Under the pieces are notes generated by a model, which ran no database searches, was not told where the DNA came from, and worked only from the letters and a program-made list of their open reading frames with translations. Positions 33,434 through 43,031 of a stretch of 64,000 bases of DNA are shown here, in pieces; the stretch's first letter is position 1, and every line of letters starts with the position of its first letter. Source of the stretch: UBA10518 sp022837185 (GTDB lineage: Bacteria > Desulfobacterota > Desulfobulbia > Desulfobulbales > Desulfobulbaceae); the NCBI GenBank assembly GCA_034007705.1, contig JAVEQK010000003.1, forward strand, positions 156,070 to 220,069, in the 5' to 3' direction. The position numbers and the translations under genes were made by a program.

Positions 33434-36400
33434 ATGAGTGGAAACCGGAACAAGTCGATTGACTGGATTGCATCCGATGTGAGGCCGGGATACTGTCTGG
33501 CGGCCGCCGTAATGATTCTTGCTTTCCTCATGGCCGCTGCCGGCAGTGCCGCGGCGACAGCCCTGAACGTGTTCGGCGTCAACAAGGACAACAGCGAGAC
33601 CCCTCTGACCGAGTATCGCTGGGTGCTGGAGGAGGACGTCACCTTCCGGATCGAACCGGGCGTTCCGACGCCCGACATCCTGGCGGTCGACTTTCATAAG
33701 AGCTACATGCCGGTGGCGGCCCAGGGCGACAACCTCAACGACCTGGCAGCGGTCACTCTTGATCCGGATAAACAGTATTATGTCTCGGTCATCCCGAAAG
33801 AGCCGGGCACCTACAGCATCGGCGGCGCCGGCTTCAAGGGCAGCGACGCGTCCGTCACCGTCTATCTCAACCAGCTGCCCCTGCCCACCGCCCAGATCAC
33901 TATTTTCGTCCACGAGGACATGAACCCCATCAACAACGTCTGGGATGAGGGTGAGCCCGGCCTGGCAGGGTTCAGGATCATCCTGGAGGACGCCGGCGGC
34001 CGCTACGGCATCTCGGCCGGCGTGCAGTCCCAGGATGCCTTCGGCAATCCACTGGGGACTACCTATTTACAGACGTGTGACGCGGACGGCGCAAACCCCG
34101 GCACAGGGACCTTTTTCTGTCTGGATGAATTTGGCAGCCTCATTGTCGACGTCGCCGGCACCGGTCTGCTGCTGACCGGACCTGACGGTTCGCTGACCAT
34201 CAAGAATCTGGCTCCCGGCAAATACGGCATCATTATCGTCCCGCCCAATGCCATCGAGAGCCCGCCGGGTTCCGGCATCTTTGTCAGTGATAGCTGGGTG
34301 CAGACCTCCACCATAGAGGGCACCATCCTCATCGACGCCTGGGTCAAGGCCAATGAGCCGCCCTTCTTCGCCGAGTTCGGCCCGGCCGGCCCCCATACCT
34401 CGTTCGGCTTCGTGCCGGCCGGACCCAACAGCCCCTATGTCGACACCACGGCGCTCAGCGGAGGGGCCACCATTTCCGGACAGATCGTCAACCTTCACCT
34501 TTCCCGGCCGCCGCAGACCGCCTTCCACAACGGCGCACCCTTCCCGCATACCAGGCCATGGGTCGGCCTGAACCAGGGCGCCGCCGGAGTGGGCCGTGGA
34601 GTGTACGCGGCCCGGGTCAATGAAGACGGGACCTTTGCCATCCCCAATGTGCCGCCCGGTGACTACCAGTTGGTGGTGTGGGACGACAACCTGGACCTCA
34701 TTTTCGCCTTCCATGACCTCACCGTCGGCACGGCCAACATTGCCCTCGGCGAGGTCCCGGTTTTTCAATGGTTCACCCGCCTGGAAAACTGGGTGTTCCA
34801 CGATTATAACGAGAACGGCTTCCGCGACGACGGCGAGCCCGGCATTGCCGAGCAGGCCGTCAACCTGCGCTGGCGGGACGGCTCGGTGTACCAGTCCATG
34901 CCCACCGACGGTGAGGGATTCGTGCCCTTCGACGAGGTTTTTCCCTTCTTCGCCTGGCTGGTGGCCGAAGTCGATTACGCCCGCTTCAAGGCCACCGGTC
35001 TGACGGTCACCGTCGACGACGGCGGGGCAATAGACCCCGCCGACCCCTGGACCTGGGAGGGAAATTTGAATCCGCAGAACCAGCGGGTGCCGACCCTGAC
35101 CCCCACCATGCTGGCCACCACCAAGTTCCGGACCGAGCGCGGTCCGGTCCTGACCCAGGGCTTCCAGGGCTTTCTCGGCCAGACCAGCGTCATCGAATGG
35201 GGCAAGAAGGAATACGCTCCCGGAGAAAACGGCGGCATTTCCGGCATGGTCTTCTACTCGGTCACCCGGGCCGAGGACGATCCGGAACTGGGCTTTCCCG
35301 AACCCTGGGAGCCCGGCATCCCCCGGGTCACCGTCAACCTCTATGACGCCGCCGGCACCACCCTGCTGAACACCACCACCACCGACAGCTGGGACGACTC
35401 CCTGCCCACCGGCTGCCCGCCGGGCAGCAATGCCGGCAGCGCCACGGATGATCCTTTTGTCTTCCACGGCAAAGCGCTGGACTGCTACGACGGCATGCGC
35501 AACTGGAACCAGGTGCGGCCGGCGGTCTTTGACGGCGGCTACGCCTTTGACGCGATCATCGACCCGGCAACGGGCGAGGAGATCAGCCCCATTCCCCCCG
35601 GCCAGTACGTGGTCGAGGTCGTTCCGCCCCCCGGTTACGAGATCGTCAGGTCCCAGGACAAAAACGTCGATTTCGGCGATGAGTATACCCCGAGCCTCCT
35701 CCTGCTGCCGCCCAAGTGCGTGGGGGAGGAGTACCTGGTCCCGCCGGAGCTGAGCCTGTTTCCGGGGGTTGAAGCCCCCCTGGCCGACCAGTGGCTGAAA
35801 AGCTGCGACCGCAAGCAGGTGGTGCTCAGCGACCGCGCCAACGCGGCGGCTGATTTCTTCCTCTTTACCCAGACCCCCATTGCCGGGCATATCAAGGGCT
35901 TCATCCTCGATGACACCGCCAATGAATTCGACCCGGCCTCGCCGCAGTTCGGGGAGAAGTTCGCCCCGCCCTGGCTGCCTGTCGCCATCCGGGACTGGAC
36001 GGGGAGGATGATCGGCTCCACCTATTCCGATGAATACGGGACCTACAATGTCCTGGTTCCCTCGACCTATACCAACAGCCTGCCGCAGCCCAGCGGCATG
36101 TCGCCCAACATGCTGACCGCCTGCATGAACGATCCCGAGGCGGATATCGATCCACTGACGTCATTACCGCGGGGATTTTTCAACCCGCAGTATTCGACCT
36201 TCTGCTACACCTTCCAGTACATGCCGGGCACCACCACCTACCTCGACACCCCGGTGGTGCCGGTGGCGGCGTTTGCCGGGCCGGACCAGTTCCCGCTCGA
36301 CTGCGCCCTGCCGGACGGGACCCCGCGGATCCGTTCCGTCACCACCTCCGATTCAGATGTCGGGCCGTACCTGACCACCGACAGCGGCACGGTAACCATC

Positions 36401-39331
36401 ACCGCCCTCGGCATGGTCCAGGTCCCCAACCCGGCCTATGAAGGGATAAACGTCGAGAATGGGCCGCCGAGGACCATACCGCGTGACTTCGGCTTCGGCC
36501 CGGACACGGGAACAGGAACGGTAACCATCGGCGGCGTGCCCCTGACCATTGACACCTGGAGTCCGACCGCAATCACCGCCACTGTAACCGGCGGGACGCC
36601 GACCGGCACGCTGGTCGTGACCCGCGGGGACAACACCAGGTCGTCGGTCAACGGGGTCACCGTCCAGATCGGCCTGCGGCCAGGGGCCAGTGTGGTGACT
36701 GTTCCCGGTGATTATCCCACCATCCAGGCGGCCATCGATGCGGCGACAACAAATCCCAACGACCTGATCCTGGTCGGCGAGGGTGAGTACAATGAATTCA
36801 TCATCATGTGGAAGCCGGTTCAGTTGCAGGGCGCGGGCGAAGGGACGCTGATCAACGCGGTCAAGACCCCGCCCGACAAACTGGCCGACTACCGCCAGGC
36901 GTTGGAAAATCGCCTGAACGACGGCGATTTTGACCTGGTTCCCGGTCAGCTGGCCGGTTTCCGTCCGGGCGTCATGGCCGAGCCCTTCTCCTCGGAAGAG
37001 GGAGCGGGCGTGCTGGTGGTGGCCAAGGCGCCCCCGCCCCTGACTGATCCGCCCACCGATCCCGACCCGAAAAGCTTTGACCTCCCGGACAACCAGGGGG
37101 CCAGGATCGACGGCTTTACCATCCGGGGGGCCGACACCGGCGGCGGCATTGTGGTCAACGGCTATGCCCATTCCCTGGAGATCTCCAACAACCGGATTGT
37201 CAACAACAACGGCTTCTTCAACGGCGGCATCCGGGTGGGGCATCCGTTCCTGACCTACGAGATCGAGGGGGAAGGCACATTCCGCACCGACGCGGACAAC
37301 GACTTTGTCCGCATCAGCAACAACCAGATTTCCCTGAACGGGGGCTTTGACGGCGCCGGCGGCGGCGTCTCCCTCTACAACGGCTCGGACGGTTACGACG
37401 TGGCCGCCAACTTCATCTGCGGCAACTTCACCCTGGGGGACGGGCCGGGCATCGGCCACCTGGGCCTGAGCGACAACGGGGTGATCCGGGACAACATCAT
37501 CCTTTTCAATGAGAACTTCAACCAACTGGTGACCGTCAACGGCGGCGGCATTTCCATATCCGGCAATGCGCCGTTCGGCTGTCCGGTCAATCCGGACACC
37601 GGGGTGCCCGATCAGGCCTGTCTGGCCGATCCCAGCCGCAACCTTTCCCCGGGCGCGGGTTCGGTCGCCATCGAGCGCAACCGCATCCAGGGCAACTCCG
37701 CCGGGGTCGGCGACGGGGCCGGCATCAGGCTGAGCCGGATCAACGGCCAGGATGTCGCCGCCAGCCCTGAAGACGACACGTCATGGTACACCGCGGACAT
37801 CATCAACAACATGATCGTCAACAATGTCGCGGCCCTGGCCGGCGGCGGCATTTCCATCCGGGACGGGCTGCGGGTCGACATCCTGCACAATACCATTGCC
37901 CGCAACGACAGCGCGGCCACGGCCGGCGAGGCGTTTACCCCCGGCTCGCCGTCCCAGTCCAATCCCCAGCCGGGGGCGGGCATCGTTTCCCGGGAGCACA
38001 GCCTGGAACTGGCTTCGTTCCTGCCCGCAGAGGAAGCACTCTTTTCCGACCCGGAGCTGACAAACAACATCATCTGGCAGAACAGGCAGTTTTATTTCAT
38101 GCTCAATGATACCGATCCGACCAACGTCCTCTACGGCCTCTGCCCGGATATCGACAATATCGGCCTCGGCTGCGGGACAACGCCGGTGTTCAGCGACCTG
38201 GGCGTCATTCCGGCCGCCCTCGGTTCGCTTGATCCCGGCAATTCCCTGCTGACGGACGGCGGCTTGGACCCGCTGTTCTTTGCCGAATACTTTAACGGCA
38301 ACCGGCAGTCCACCGTCACCATCCCGGAGACCACCACGGCCATAGCCCCGACGGTGGCCTTTGACGAAGGCGGCAACTTCATCCGCCTGCGCTACGGCCC
38401 CCTGACCGAGATCAGGCTGGATACCGACCTGCCGTACGGCGACTATCATATCTATGCCGATTCTCCTGCGGTTGATGCCGGGGTTGATCTGGATCCGCCA
38501 GTCCTCGATGACTTTGACGGTGACGTCCGGCCGTTTGGCGACCAAGTGGATATCGGCGCTGATGAAATCGACGCCGATACGCCGATAGCCCCGCCGGCCC
38601 CGCTGGCAGCTCAGCAGGCGGCCCTGCTGAGCTGGACCCCCGACAAACAGGGGAATCCGGTAAATCTTGCCGACATGGGGTCGATCAACAGTTCCCTGGC
38701 CCCGCAAGCAGGTGGGCTGGAATCCGTCGTCCCCGTTTCCACGGGCAATTCCGGCGGATCGGGCAGCGCGGCGCTCAGCACCAGTGAACAAGCGGCGTCC
38801 GCGTCCGGCAGCCGCACGGGCAGGTCGGGCGGCGGCGCGCGGGTCATCGTCGAGGAAAAACCGGCCCAGGGTGCCGGGGACCGTGATGCGAGACCGGCAA
38901 CAGCCTATTCCGCCAACACCGGCCGGACCGCGGAGGACTCCTATCGTCCCTCGGGAGCGGATGTGCTCGCGGGAACAGACATGCCGCCCGAGGATCAAGG
39001 GGCCTTCGAGCCGCAGGCGGACCTGGCCGGCCAGGATGAGGCCGGCAGCGACCTCGTTGCCGAAGTGAGCGGCCGGGCTCCGATTGGAGAAAACGCTCCG
39101 CTGACCGCAACGGCATCCCCGGACCAGGAAGCCGGGATCGTTCCGGCCGGGGAACAGACCAGTCAGGTTGAACAACAGGAGGGGCAGGCGGACCGCGAGC
39201 GCCCGGCCTTGGCAAAGGTTCTTCCGCTTGCCTCCCTCATCGTCCTGGCGCTGGGAGGGCTGCTTTTCTTTGCCGTTCTTCAGCCGCGGGCACGAAAAAA
39301 GACGGCGCAACCGAGGAGGGACGATATATGA
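33434..39331 (+). CDS. giant surface protein: SdrD-B-like modules, beta-helix, C-terminal anchor
   Basis: 1965-residue exported protein. ATG 33434 (GGAG eight bases before it) is followed by a signal-anchor/signal peptide at about residues 18-42. SdrD-B/Cna-B-like beta modules follow, seen as repeats such as FVHEDMNPINNVWDEGEPGL and WVFHDYNENGFRDDGEPGI. Next come an IPT/TIG-like stretch (about 965-1075) and a right-handed beta-helix from VPGDYPTIQAAIDAA (about 1090) to about 1710. A 200-residue low-complexity linker leads to a final transmembrane helix (LIVLALGGLLFFAVL) with a basic tail. Probably a cell-surface scaffold. It overlaps the first oxidase gene by four bases. Ligand and exact function unknown. 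Confidence 0.85.
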   Translation: MSGNRNKSIDWIASDVRPGYCLAAAVMILAFLMAAAGSAAATALNVFGVNKDNSETPLTEYRWVLEEDVTFRIEPGVPTPDILAVDFHKSYMPVAAQGDNLNDLAAVTLDPDKQYYVSVIPKEPGTYSIGGAGFKGSDASVTVYLNQLPLPTAQITIFVHEDMNPINNVWDEGEPGLAGFRIILEDAGGRYGISAGVQSQDAFGNPLGTTYLQTCDADGANPGTGTFFCLDEFGSLIVDVAGTGLLLTGPDGSLTIKNLAPGKYGIIIVPPNAIESPPGSGIFVSDSWVQTSTIEGTILIDAWVKANEPPFFAEFGPAGPHTSFGFVPAGPNSPYVDTTALSGGATISGQIVNLHLSRPPQTAFHNGAPFPHTRPWVGLNQGAAGVGRGVYAARVNEDGTFAIPNVPPGDYQLVVWDDNLDLIFAFHDLTVGTANIALGEVPVFQWFTRLENWVFHDYNENGFRDDGEPGIAEQAVNLRWRDGSVYQSMPTDGEGFVPFDEVFPFFAWLVAEVDYARFKATGLTVTVDDGGAIDPADPWTWEGNLNPQNQRVPTLTPTMLATTKFRTERGPVLTQGFQGFLGQTSVIEWGKKEYAPGENGGISGMVFYSVTRAEDDPELGFPEPWEPGIPRVTVNLYDAAGTTLLNTTTTDSWDDSLPTGCPPGSNAGSATDDPFVFHGKALDCYDGMRNWNQVRPAVFDGGYAFDAIIDPATGEEISPIPPGQYVVEVVPPPGYEIVRSQDKNVDFGDEYTPSLLLLPPKCVGEEYLVPPELSLFPGVEAPLADQWLKSCDRKQVVLSDRANAAADFFLFTQTPIAGHIKGFILDDTANEFDPASPQFGEKFAPPWLPVAIRDWTGRMIGSTYSDEYGTYNVLVPSTYTNSLPQPSGMSPNMLTACMNDPEADIDPLTSLPRGFFNPQYSTFCYTFQYMPGTTTYLDTPVVPVAAFAGPDQFPLDCALPDGTPRIRSVTTSDSDVGPYLTTDSGTVTITALGMVQVPNPAYEGINVENGPPRTIPRDFGFGPDTGTGTVTIGGVPLTIDTWSPTAITATVTGGTPTGTLVVTRGDNTRSSVNGVTVQIGLRPGASVVTVPGDYPTIQAAIDAATTNPNDLILVGEGEYNEFIIMWKPVQLQGAGEGTLINAVKTPPDKLADYRQALENRLNDGDFDLVPGQLAGFRPGVMAEPFSSEEGAGVLVVAKAPPPLTDPPTDPDPKSFDLPDNQGARIDGFTIRGADTGGGIVVNGYAHSLEISNNRIVNNNGFFNGGIRVGHPFLTYEIEGEGTFRTDADNDFVRISNNQISLNGGFDGAGGGVSLYNGSDGYDVAANFICGNFTLGDGPGIGHLGLSDNGVIRDNIILFNENFNQLVTVNGGGISISGNAPFGCPVNPDTGVPDQACLADPSRNLSPGAGSVAIERNRIQGNSAGVGDGAGIRLSRINGQDVAASPEDDTSWYTADIINNMIVNNVAALAGGGISIRDGLRVDILHNTIARNDSAATAGEAFTPGSPSQSNPQPGAGIVSREHSLELASFLPAEEALFSDPELTNNIIWQNRQFYFMLNDTDPTNVLYGLCPDIDNIGLGCGTTPVFSDLGVIPAALGSLDPGNSLLTDGGLDPLFFAEYFNGNRQSTVTIPETTTAIAPTVAFDEGGNFIRLRYGPLTEIRLDTDLPYGDYHIYADSPAVDAGVDLDPPVLDDFDGDVRPFGDQVDIGADEIDADTPIAPPAPLAAQQAALLSWTPDKQGNPVNLADMGSINSSLAPQAGGLESVVPVSTGNSGGSGSAALSTSEQAASASGSRTGRSGGGARVIVEEKPAQGAGDRDARPATAYSANTGRTAEDSYRPSGADVLAGTDMPPEDQGAFEPQADLAGQDEAGSDLVAEVSGRAPIGENAPLTATASPDQEAGIVPAGEQTSQVEQQEGQADRERPALAKVLPLASLIVLALGGLLFFAVLQPRARKKTAQPRRDDI

Positions 39332-40554
39332 ACAGCGGACTTCGATTTGCATGGCAGGTTGTGTTCCTGGGCGGTGTGCTCTTCGCCGCCCAGACGGCCG
39401 GCGCCGGCGTCCTGGTGCAGTGCCCCGGGGACACGAACGGCTCGGCAAGCTGGGAGGGCGATGAAAATCAACCGGACAAAACCAAGTGCATGCACCTGAG
39501 CGGCGGGGACGGATTCGTCACCATGGCCGACGGGACATCGCAGTACATTTTCGGCTTTGCCGACCTCACCGGCAAGCCGTCCATTGGACCGAACGGCGAG
39601 GACCTGGCCAGCCAGGTCCTGGAGGAAGGAATACTGGCGGCAACCTTTCCGGCCCCGCCCATTGTCCTGGACGAGGGCGATGAATTCTACCTCACCCTGA
39701 CCAACGTCGGCATGATGATGCGGCCCGACCTCTTTGATCCCCATACCGTCCATTATCACGGCTTTCCCGAAGCGGCCTCGATTTTTGACGGCCTGCCGGA
39801 ATCGGCCATCGCCATCAATATGGGATCAAGCCTGACCTACTATTACAAGGTCCTTGAGCCGGGCACCTTCATGTACCACTGCCATGCCGAGGCCACCGAG
39901 CACATGCAGATGGGCATGCTCGGCAACCTCTATGTCCGGCCGGCCCAGGACGGAGAGGTGTACAACTACCAGGGGAAGAATTACTCGCAATTTGCCTACA
40001 ACGACGGCGACGGCTCAACGGGCTACGATGTGGATTACCCGATCCAGATCGGCTCCTTTGACTCCAACTTCCACGGGGCCAGCATAGACGTTCAGCCCCT
40101 GCCCTTTGCCCTGATGAAGGACGATTACCCCATGCTCAACGGCCGTGGCTACCCGGACACGGTTGATCCCGACCCGCTGCCGGCACCCGAGGAAAACGGC
40201 TTCAAGCCGTCTCAACTGGAGAGCGCCCTTATCACCGCCGAGCCGGGACAGCGGGTGCTGCTGCGCATCTCCAACCTGAATGTCACCCGCTTCTACACCT
40301 TGGGGACCCTGGGGGTGCCGATGCTGGTGGTGGGCAAGGACGCCAAGCTGCTGCGCGGCCCGGACGGCAAGGACCTGTACTACAGGACAAATTCCGTCAC
40401 CGTCGGCGGCGGCGAATCCTATGACGCGATTCTGGAAATTCCGCCTACCGCGGCGCCGGGGACAAGGTATTTTCTCTACACCACCAATTTGAACTACCTG
40501 AGCAACAACATGGAAGAGTTCGGCGGCATGATGACCGAAATCAGGATCAATTAG
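39328..40554 (+). CDS. multicopper oxidase-like protein 1 (first-domain copper ligands intact)
   Basis: 408-residue exported two-domain cupredoxin protein; signal peptide cleaved near TAGAG. In domain 1 the trinuclear ligand motif is intact (His139, His142, His144 in HTVHYHGF), as is a second motif MYHCHAEATEHMQMGM (His184, Cys185, His186, His192, Met195/197) that also supplies a type-1 copper Cys-His-Met set. In domain 2 the matching last-domain ligands are gone: the segment around residues 383-401 reads LYTTNLNYLSNN before GGMM. Alone it therefore lacks half of the trinuclear site. ATG overlaps the giant protein stop, with GGAGGG upstream. Confidence 0.85.
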   Translation: MNSGLRFAWQVVFLGGVLFAAQTAGAGVLVQCPGDTNGSASWEGDENQPDKTKCMHLSGGDGFVTMADGTSQYIFGFADLTGKPSIGPNGEDLASQVLEEGILAATFPAPPIVLDEGDEFYLTLTNVGMMMRPDLFDPHTVHYHGFPEAASIFDGLPESAIAINMGSSLTYYYKVLEPGTFMYHCHAEATEHMQMGMLGNLYVRPAQDGEVYNYQGKNYSQFAYNDGDGSTGYDVDYPIQIGSFDSNFHGASIDVQPLPFALMKDDYPMLNGRGYPDTVDPDPLPAPEENGFKPSQLESALITAEPGQRVLLRISNLNVTRFYTLGTLGVPMLVVGKDAKLLRGPDGKDLYYRTNSVTVGGGESYDAILEIPPTAAPGTRYFLYTTNLNYLSNNMEEFGGMMTEIRIN

Positions 40555-40567
40555 GGAAGGGACCGTC

Positions 40568-41983
40568 ATGAATACACACCTTGCACTTGCTTCATTGCGG
40601 CTGACCGCAGCCGCCGTCCTGGTTCTCATCCTGTCCGCGGCAGGGGCCGCGGCGGCGATCGACGGCATTACCGGGCCGACCTTTCAGCTGAGCGCTTCCA
40701 CCGGCTATGTCAGCACCCCGGACGGCGGCAGCTACCTGATCTGGGGCTACGCCGCCGAGGGAGGACTCGCCCAGTATCCGGGTCCGACCCTGATCGTCAA
40801 CCAGGGCGACACCGTCAGGATAACCCTGACCAACAATCTGAGCGTGGCCGGCGGCGGGCCGGTCCCCAATGTCTCCATGTTTTTTCCGGGACAGCGGGTG
40901 GTCGTCGACCAGGCCGACCGGGGGGTGGCGGGGGTTCTCACCAGTGAGGCTGTTCCCGGCGGCACCGTGACCTACCAGTTTGTTGCCGCTCATCCCGGCA
41001 CCTATACCTATTACAGCGGCACCGACACCGCCCTGCAGATGGAGATGGGCCTGTTCGGCGCCCTGATCGTCCGGCCGGCGGCCGGGGCCGGGTATGCCTA
41101 CAACCACCCGGACACCGCCTTTGACCGCGAGTACCTCTTCCTGCTGAGCGAGATGGATCCCCGGGTCCACCAGGTGGTCGAAACCCAGGGTCCGGGGGGT
41201 CTGGCGGCAACGAACTACCTGGCCGACTATTTTGCCGTGCTCTGGTTCATCAACGGCCGGGCGGCGCCGGACAACATGATGGTAGCGAACCATCCCCTGC
41301 TGCCCCACCAGCCCTACAACAGCTTTCCGCGCATGCATCCCGGGGAAAAGCTGCTCATGCGGGTTGTCGGCGCGAGCCGGGATTCGCACCCCTTTCATCA
41401 TCACGGCAACCATGCCCGGATAATCGCCCGGGACGGCCGGCTGCTGGAGAGCGCCCCGGGAGCCGGACCCGATCTGAGCTACGAGGTGTTTACCATCCAG
41501 TCCGTTCCCGGCTCGACCCATGACGCGATCTTTACCTGGACCGGCAAGGGACTGAACTGGGACGTCTACGGCACTCCCGATGCCGGCGCCCAGTATGTGC
41601 ACGACTGCATCGACAATGACGGCGACGACTTCGATGATACCACCTACGAGTACTGCCCGGATCACTATGCCGTGTGCGAGGACAGCAACCTCGACGGTCA
41701 CGATGATACAACCGGCGAACGGTGCAAGAACGGCTATACCAAGACCATCCCGGTGGTCCTGCCCAACCAGGGCGACCTGGTCTTCGGCGCCTGGTACAGC
41801 GGCAGCCCTTACCTGGGCTCACTTGAACCGCTGCCCCCCGGCGAAGGGGGGCTGAACCCCAACGGCGGGTTCAGCTTCATGTGGCATTCGCATACGGAAA
41901 AGGAACTGACCAATTACGATATCTTCCCCGGCGGCATGATGACCATGTTGATCATCGAGCCCCACGGTGTCGATATCCCTTAA
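40568..41983 (+). CDS. multicopper oxidase-like protein 2 (last-domain copper ligands intact)
   Basis: 471-residue exported paralogue of the previous protein. In domain 1 the ligand positions are replaced (NVSMFFPG at residues 101-108; YYSGTD at 148-153). In the last domain the ligands are intact: HPFHHHGNH (His274-His282) and WHSHTEKELTNYDIFPGGMM (His440, His442, Met457/458). This is the reciprocal of protein 1. An insertion at about residues 341-385 is rich in Asp and paired Cys and resembles a calcium-binding thrombospondin-3/EF-hand-like repeat. It starts 13 bases after protein 1, with AGGGAAGGGA upstream. Confidence 0.85.
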   Translation: MNTHLALASLRLTAAAVLVLILSAAGAAAAIDGITGPTFQLSASTGYVSTPDGGSYLIWGYAAEGGLAQYPGPTLIVNQGDTVRITLTNNLSVAGGGPVPNVSMFFPGQRVVVDQADRGVAGVLTSEAVPGGTVTYQFVAAHPGTYTYYSGTDTALQMEMGLFGALIVRPAAGAGYAYNHPDTAFDREYLFLLSEMDPRVHQVVETQGPGGLAATNYLADYFAVLWFINGRAAPDNMMVANHPLLPHQPYNSFPRMHPGEKLLMRVVGASRDSHPFHHHGNHARIIARDGRLLESAPGAGPDLSYEVFTIQSVPGSTHDAIFTWTGKGLNWDVYGTPDAGAQYVHDCIDNDGDDFDDTTYEYCPDHYAVCEDSNLDGHDDTTGERCKNGYTKTIPVVLPNQGDLVFGAWYSGSPYLGSLEPLPPGEGGLNPNGGFSFMWHSHTEKELTNYDIFPGGMMTMLIIEPHGVDIP

Positions 41984-42001
41984 TGGAGGCGGGAAAGGGC
42001 T

Positions 42002-42997
42002 ATGAAACGTGCGATGCGGACAATAAAGAAAAATACCCCGGTTTTGCTGTTCTGGGCATTGCTGCTGCTGCCTGTCTCGGCATGGGCGGTGGATCTGGCG
42101 GCCGTTGCGGCACGGTGGTCTCCGCCCGACGGAAGCGCTTCGATCACCATGTGGGGATTCATCCAGGACCCGGGATCCTGCCCGGGTACCCCGGTTGTCT
42201 GGGAAAACGGCCCCGTGCTGACGGCCGAGCCGGGGACAACCCTGACCATCCGGCTGCGCAACTGCCTCGATGAAGCTGTTTCCCTGATCATCCCGGGTCA
42301 GGCCGCCAGTCTGGCCCCGCAGACGTTTACCGACGGGCAGGGGAGAACGAGGGTCAGCGCCTTCACCCATGAAGCGGCTCCGGGCGCTGTCGCCACCTAC
42401 ACCTGGAGCAATCTCCGGGCCGGCACCTACCTGTACCAGAGCGGCAGCCATCCGGCCAAACAGGTGCAGATGGGGCTCTACGGCGCCCTGACCGTCGGCG
42501 GGTATCCCGATGTCCACCGGGAGGTCCTCCTGCTGTACAGCGAGATTGATCCGGCCCTGCACAACCCGCCCGCCGCGGCCACGTCCATGACCTACAAGCC
42601 CCGCTATTTTCTGATCAACGGTAAAACCTACGCCCCGGGACAGCCGGTGCCGGAAGTGCAGGCCGGCAACACGGGAGGGACCACGCTGATCCGGTTCCTC
42701 AATGCCGGGCTCATGAGCCATGTTCCTGTTCTCCAGGGCCCGTACATGCGGGTGGTGGCCGAGGACGGCAATCCCTACCCCTACCCGCGGGAGCAGTACT
42801 CCCTGCTGCTGGCGGCGGGAAAAACCAGGGATGCCCTGTGGACCCCGGTGGAGCCGGGCAAGTACGCCCTGCATGACCGCAGCCTGGCACTGACCAGCAA
42901 CGGCGCGCCCGGCGGGGGCATGTTCGTTCACCTGACGGTGAAGTTCCCCTGGGTCATGTTCGTGCCGGCGATCACCGGCGGCACTGGGCCGAACTGA
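42002..42997 (+). CDS. multicopper oxidase-like protein 3 (copper ligands lost)
   Basis: 331-residue exported cupredoxin paralogue (signal peptide to VSAWAVD). Domain order and framework match proteins 1 and 2 (APGAVATYTWSNLRAGTYLY, QMGLYGALTV, GGGMFVHLTV), but His positions are substituted (VSLIIPG; YQSGSHPAKQ) and the last-domain HxH is absent. No catalytic copper site is expected; a structural subunit is more likely. The C-terminus FPWVMFVPAITGG closely resembles the end of the secreted protein two genes on. It follows protein 2 by 18 bases with a good GGAGGCGGG site. Confidence 0.8.
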   Translation: MKRAMRTIKKNTPVLLFWALLLLPVSAWAVDLAAVAARWSPPDGSASITMWGFIQDPGSCPGTPVVWENGPVLTAEPGTTLTIRLRNCLDEAVSLIIPGQAASLAPQTFTDGQGRTRVSAFTHEAAPGAVATYTWSNLRAGTYLYQSGSHPAKQVQMGLYGALTVGGYPDVHREVLLLYSEIDPALHNPPAAATSMTYKPRYFLINGKTYAPGQPVPEVQAGNTGGTTLIRFLNAGLMSHVPVLQGPYMRVVAEDGNPYPYPREQYSLLLAAGKTRDALWTPVEPGKYALHDRSLALTSNGAPGGGMFVHLTVKFPWVMFVPAITGGTGPN

Positions 42998-43031
42998 CGA
43001 TCGGACCGGTTTTCAAGTTCGGCAGAGCGTG

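Noticed and set aside
34067..35890. 607-residue minus-strand frame inside the giant gene
   Set aside because: The sense strand encodes clear beta-module repeats; the antisense frame is a shadow.
42002..42997. oxidase-like protein 3 as a frameshifted piece of protein 2
   Set aside because: It has its own ribosome site, its own signal peptide and a full two-domain framework, so it is a separate gene.
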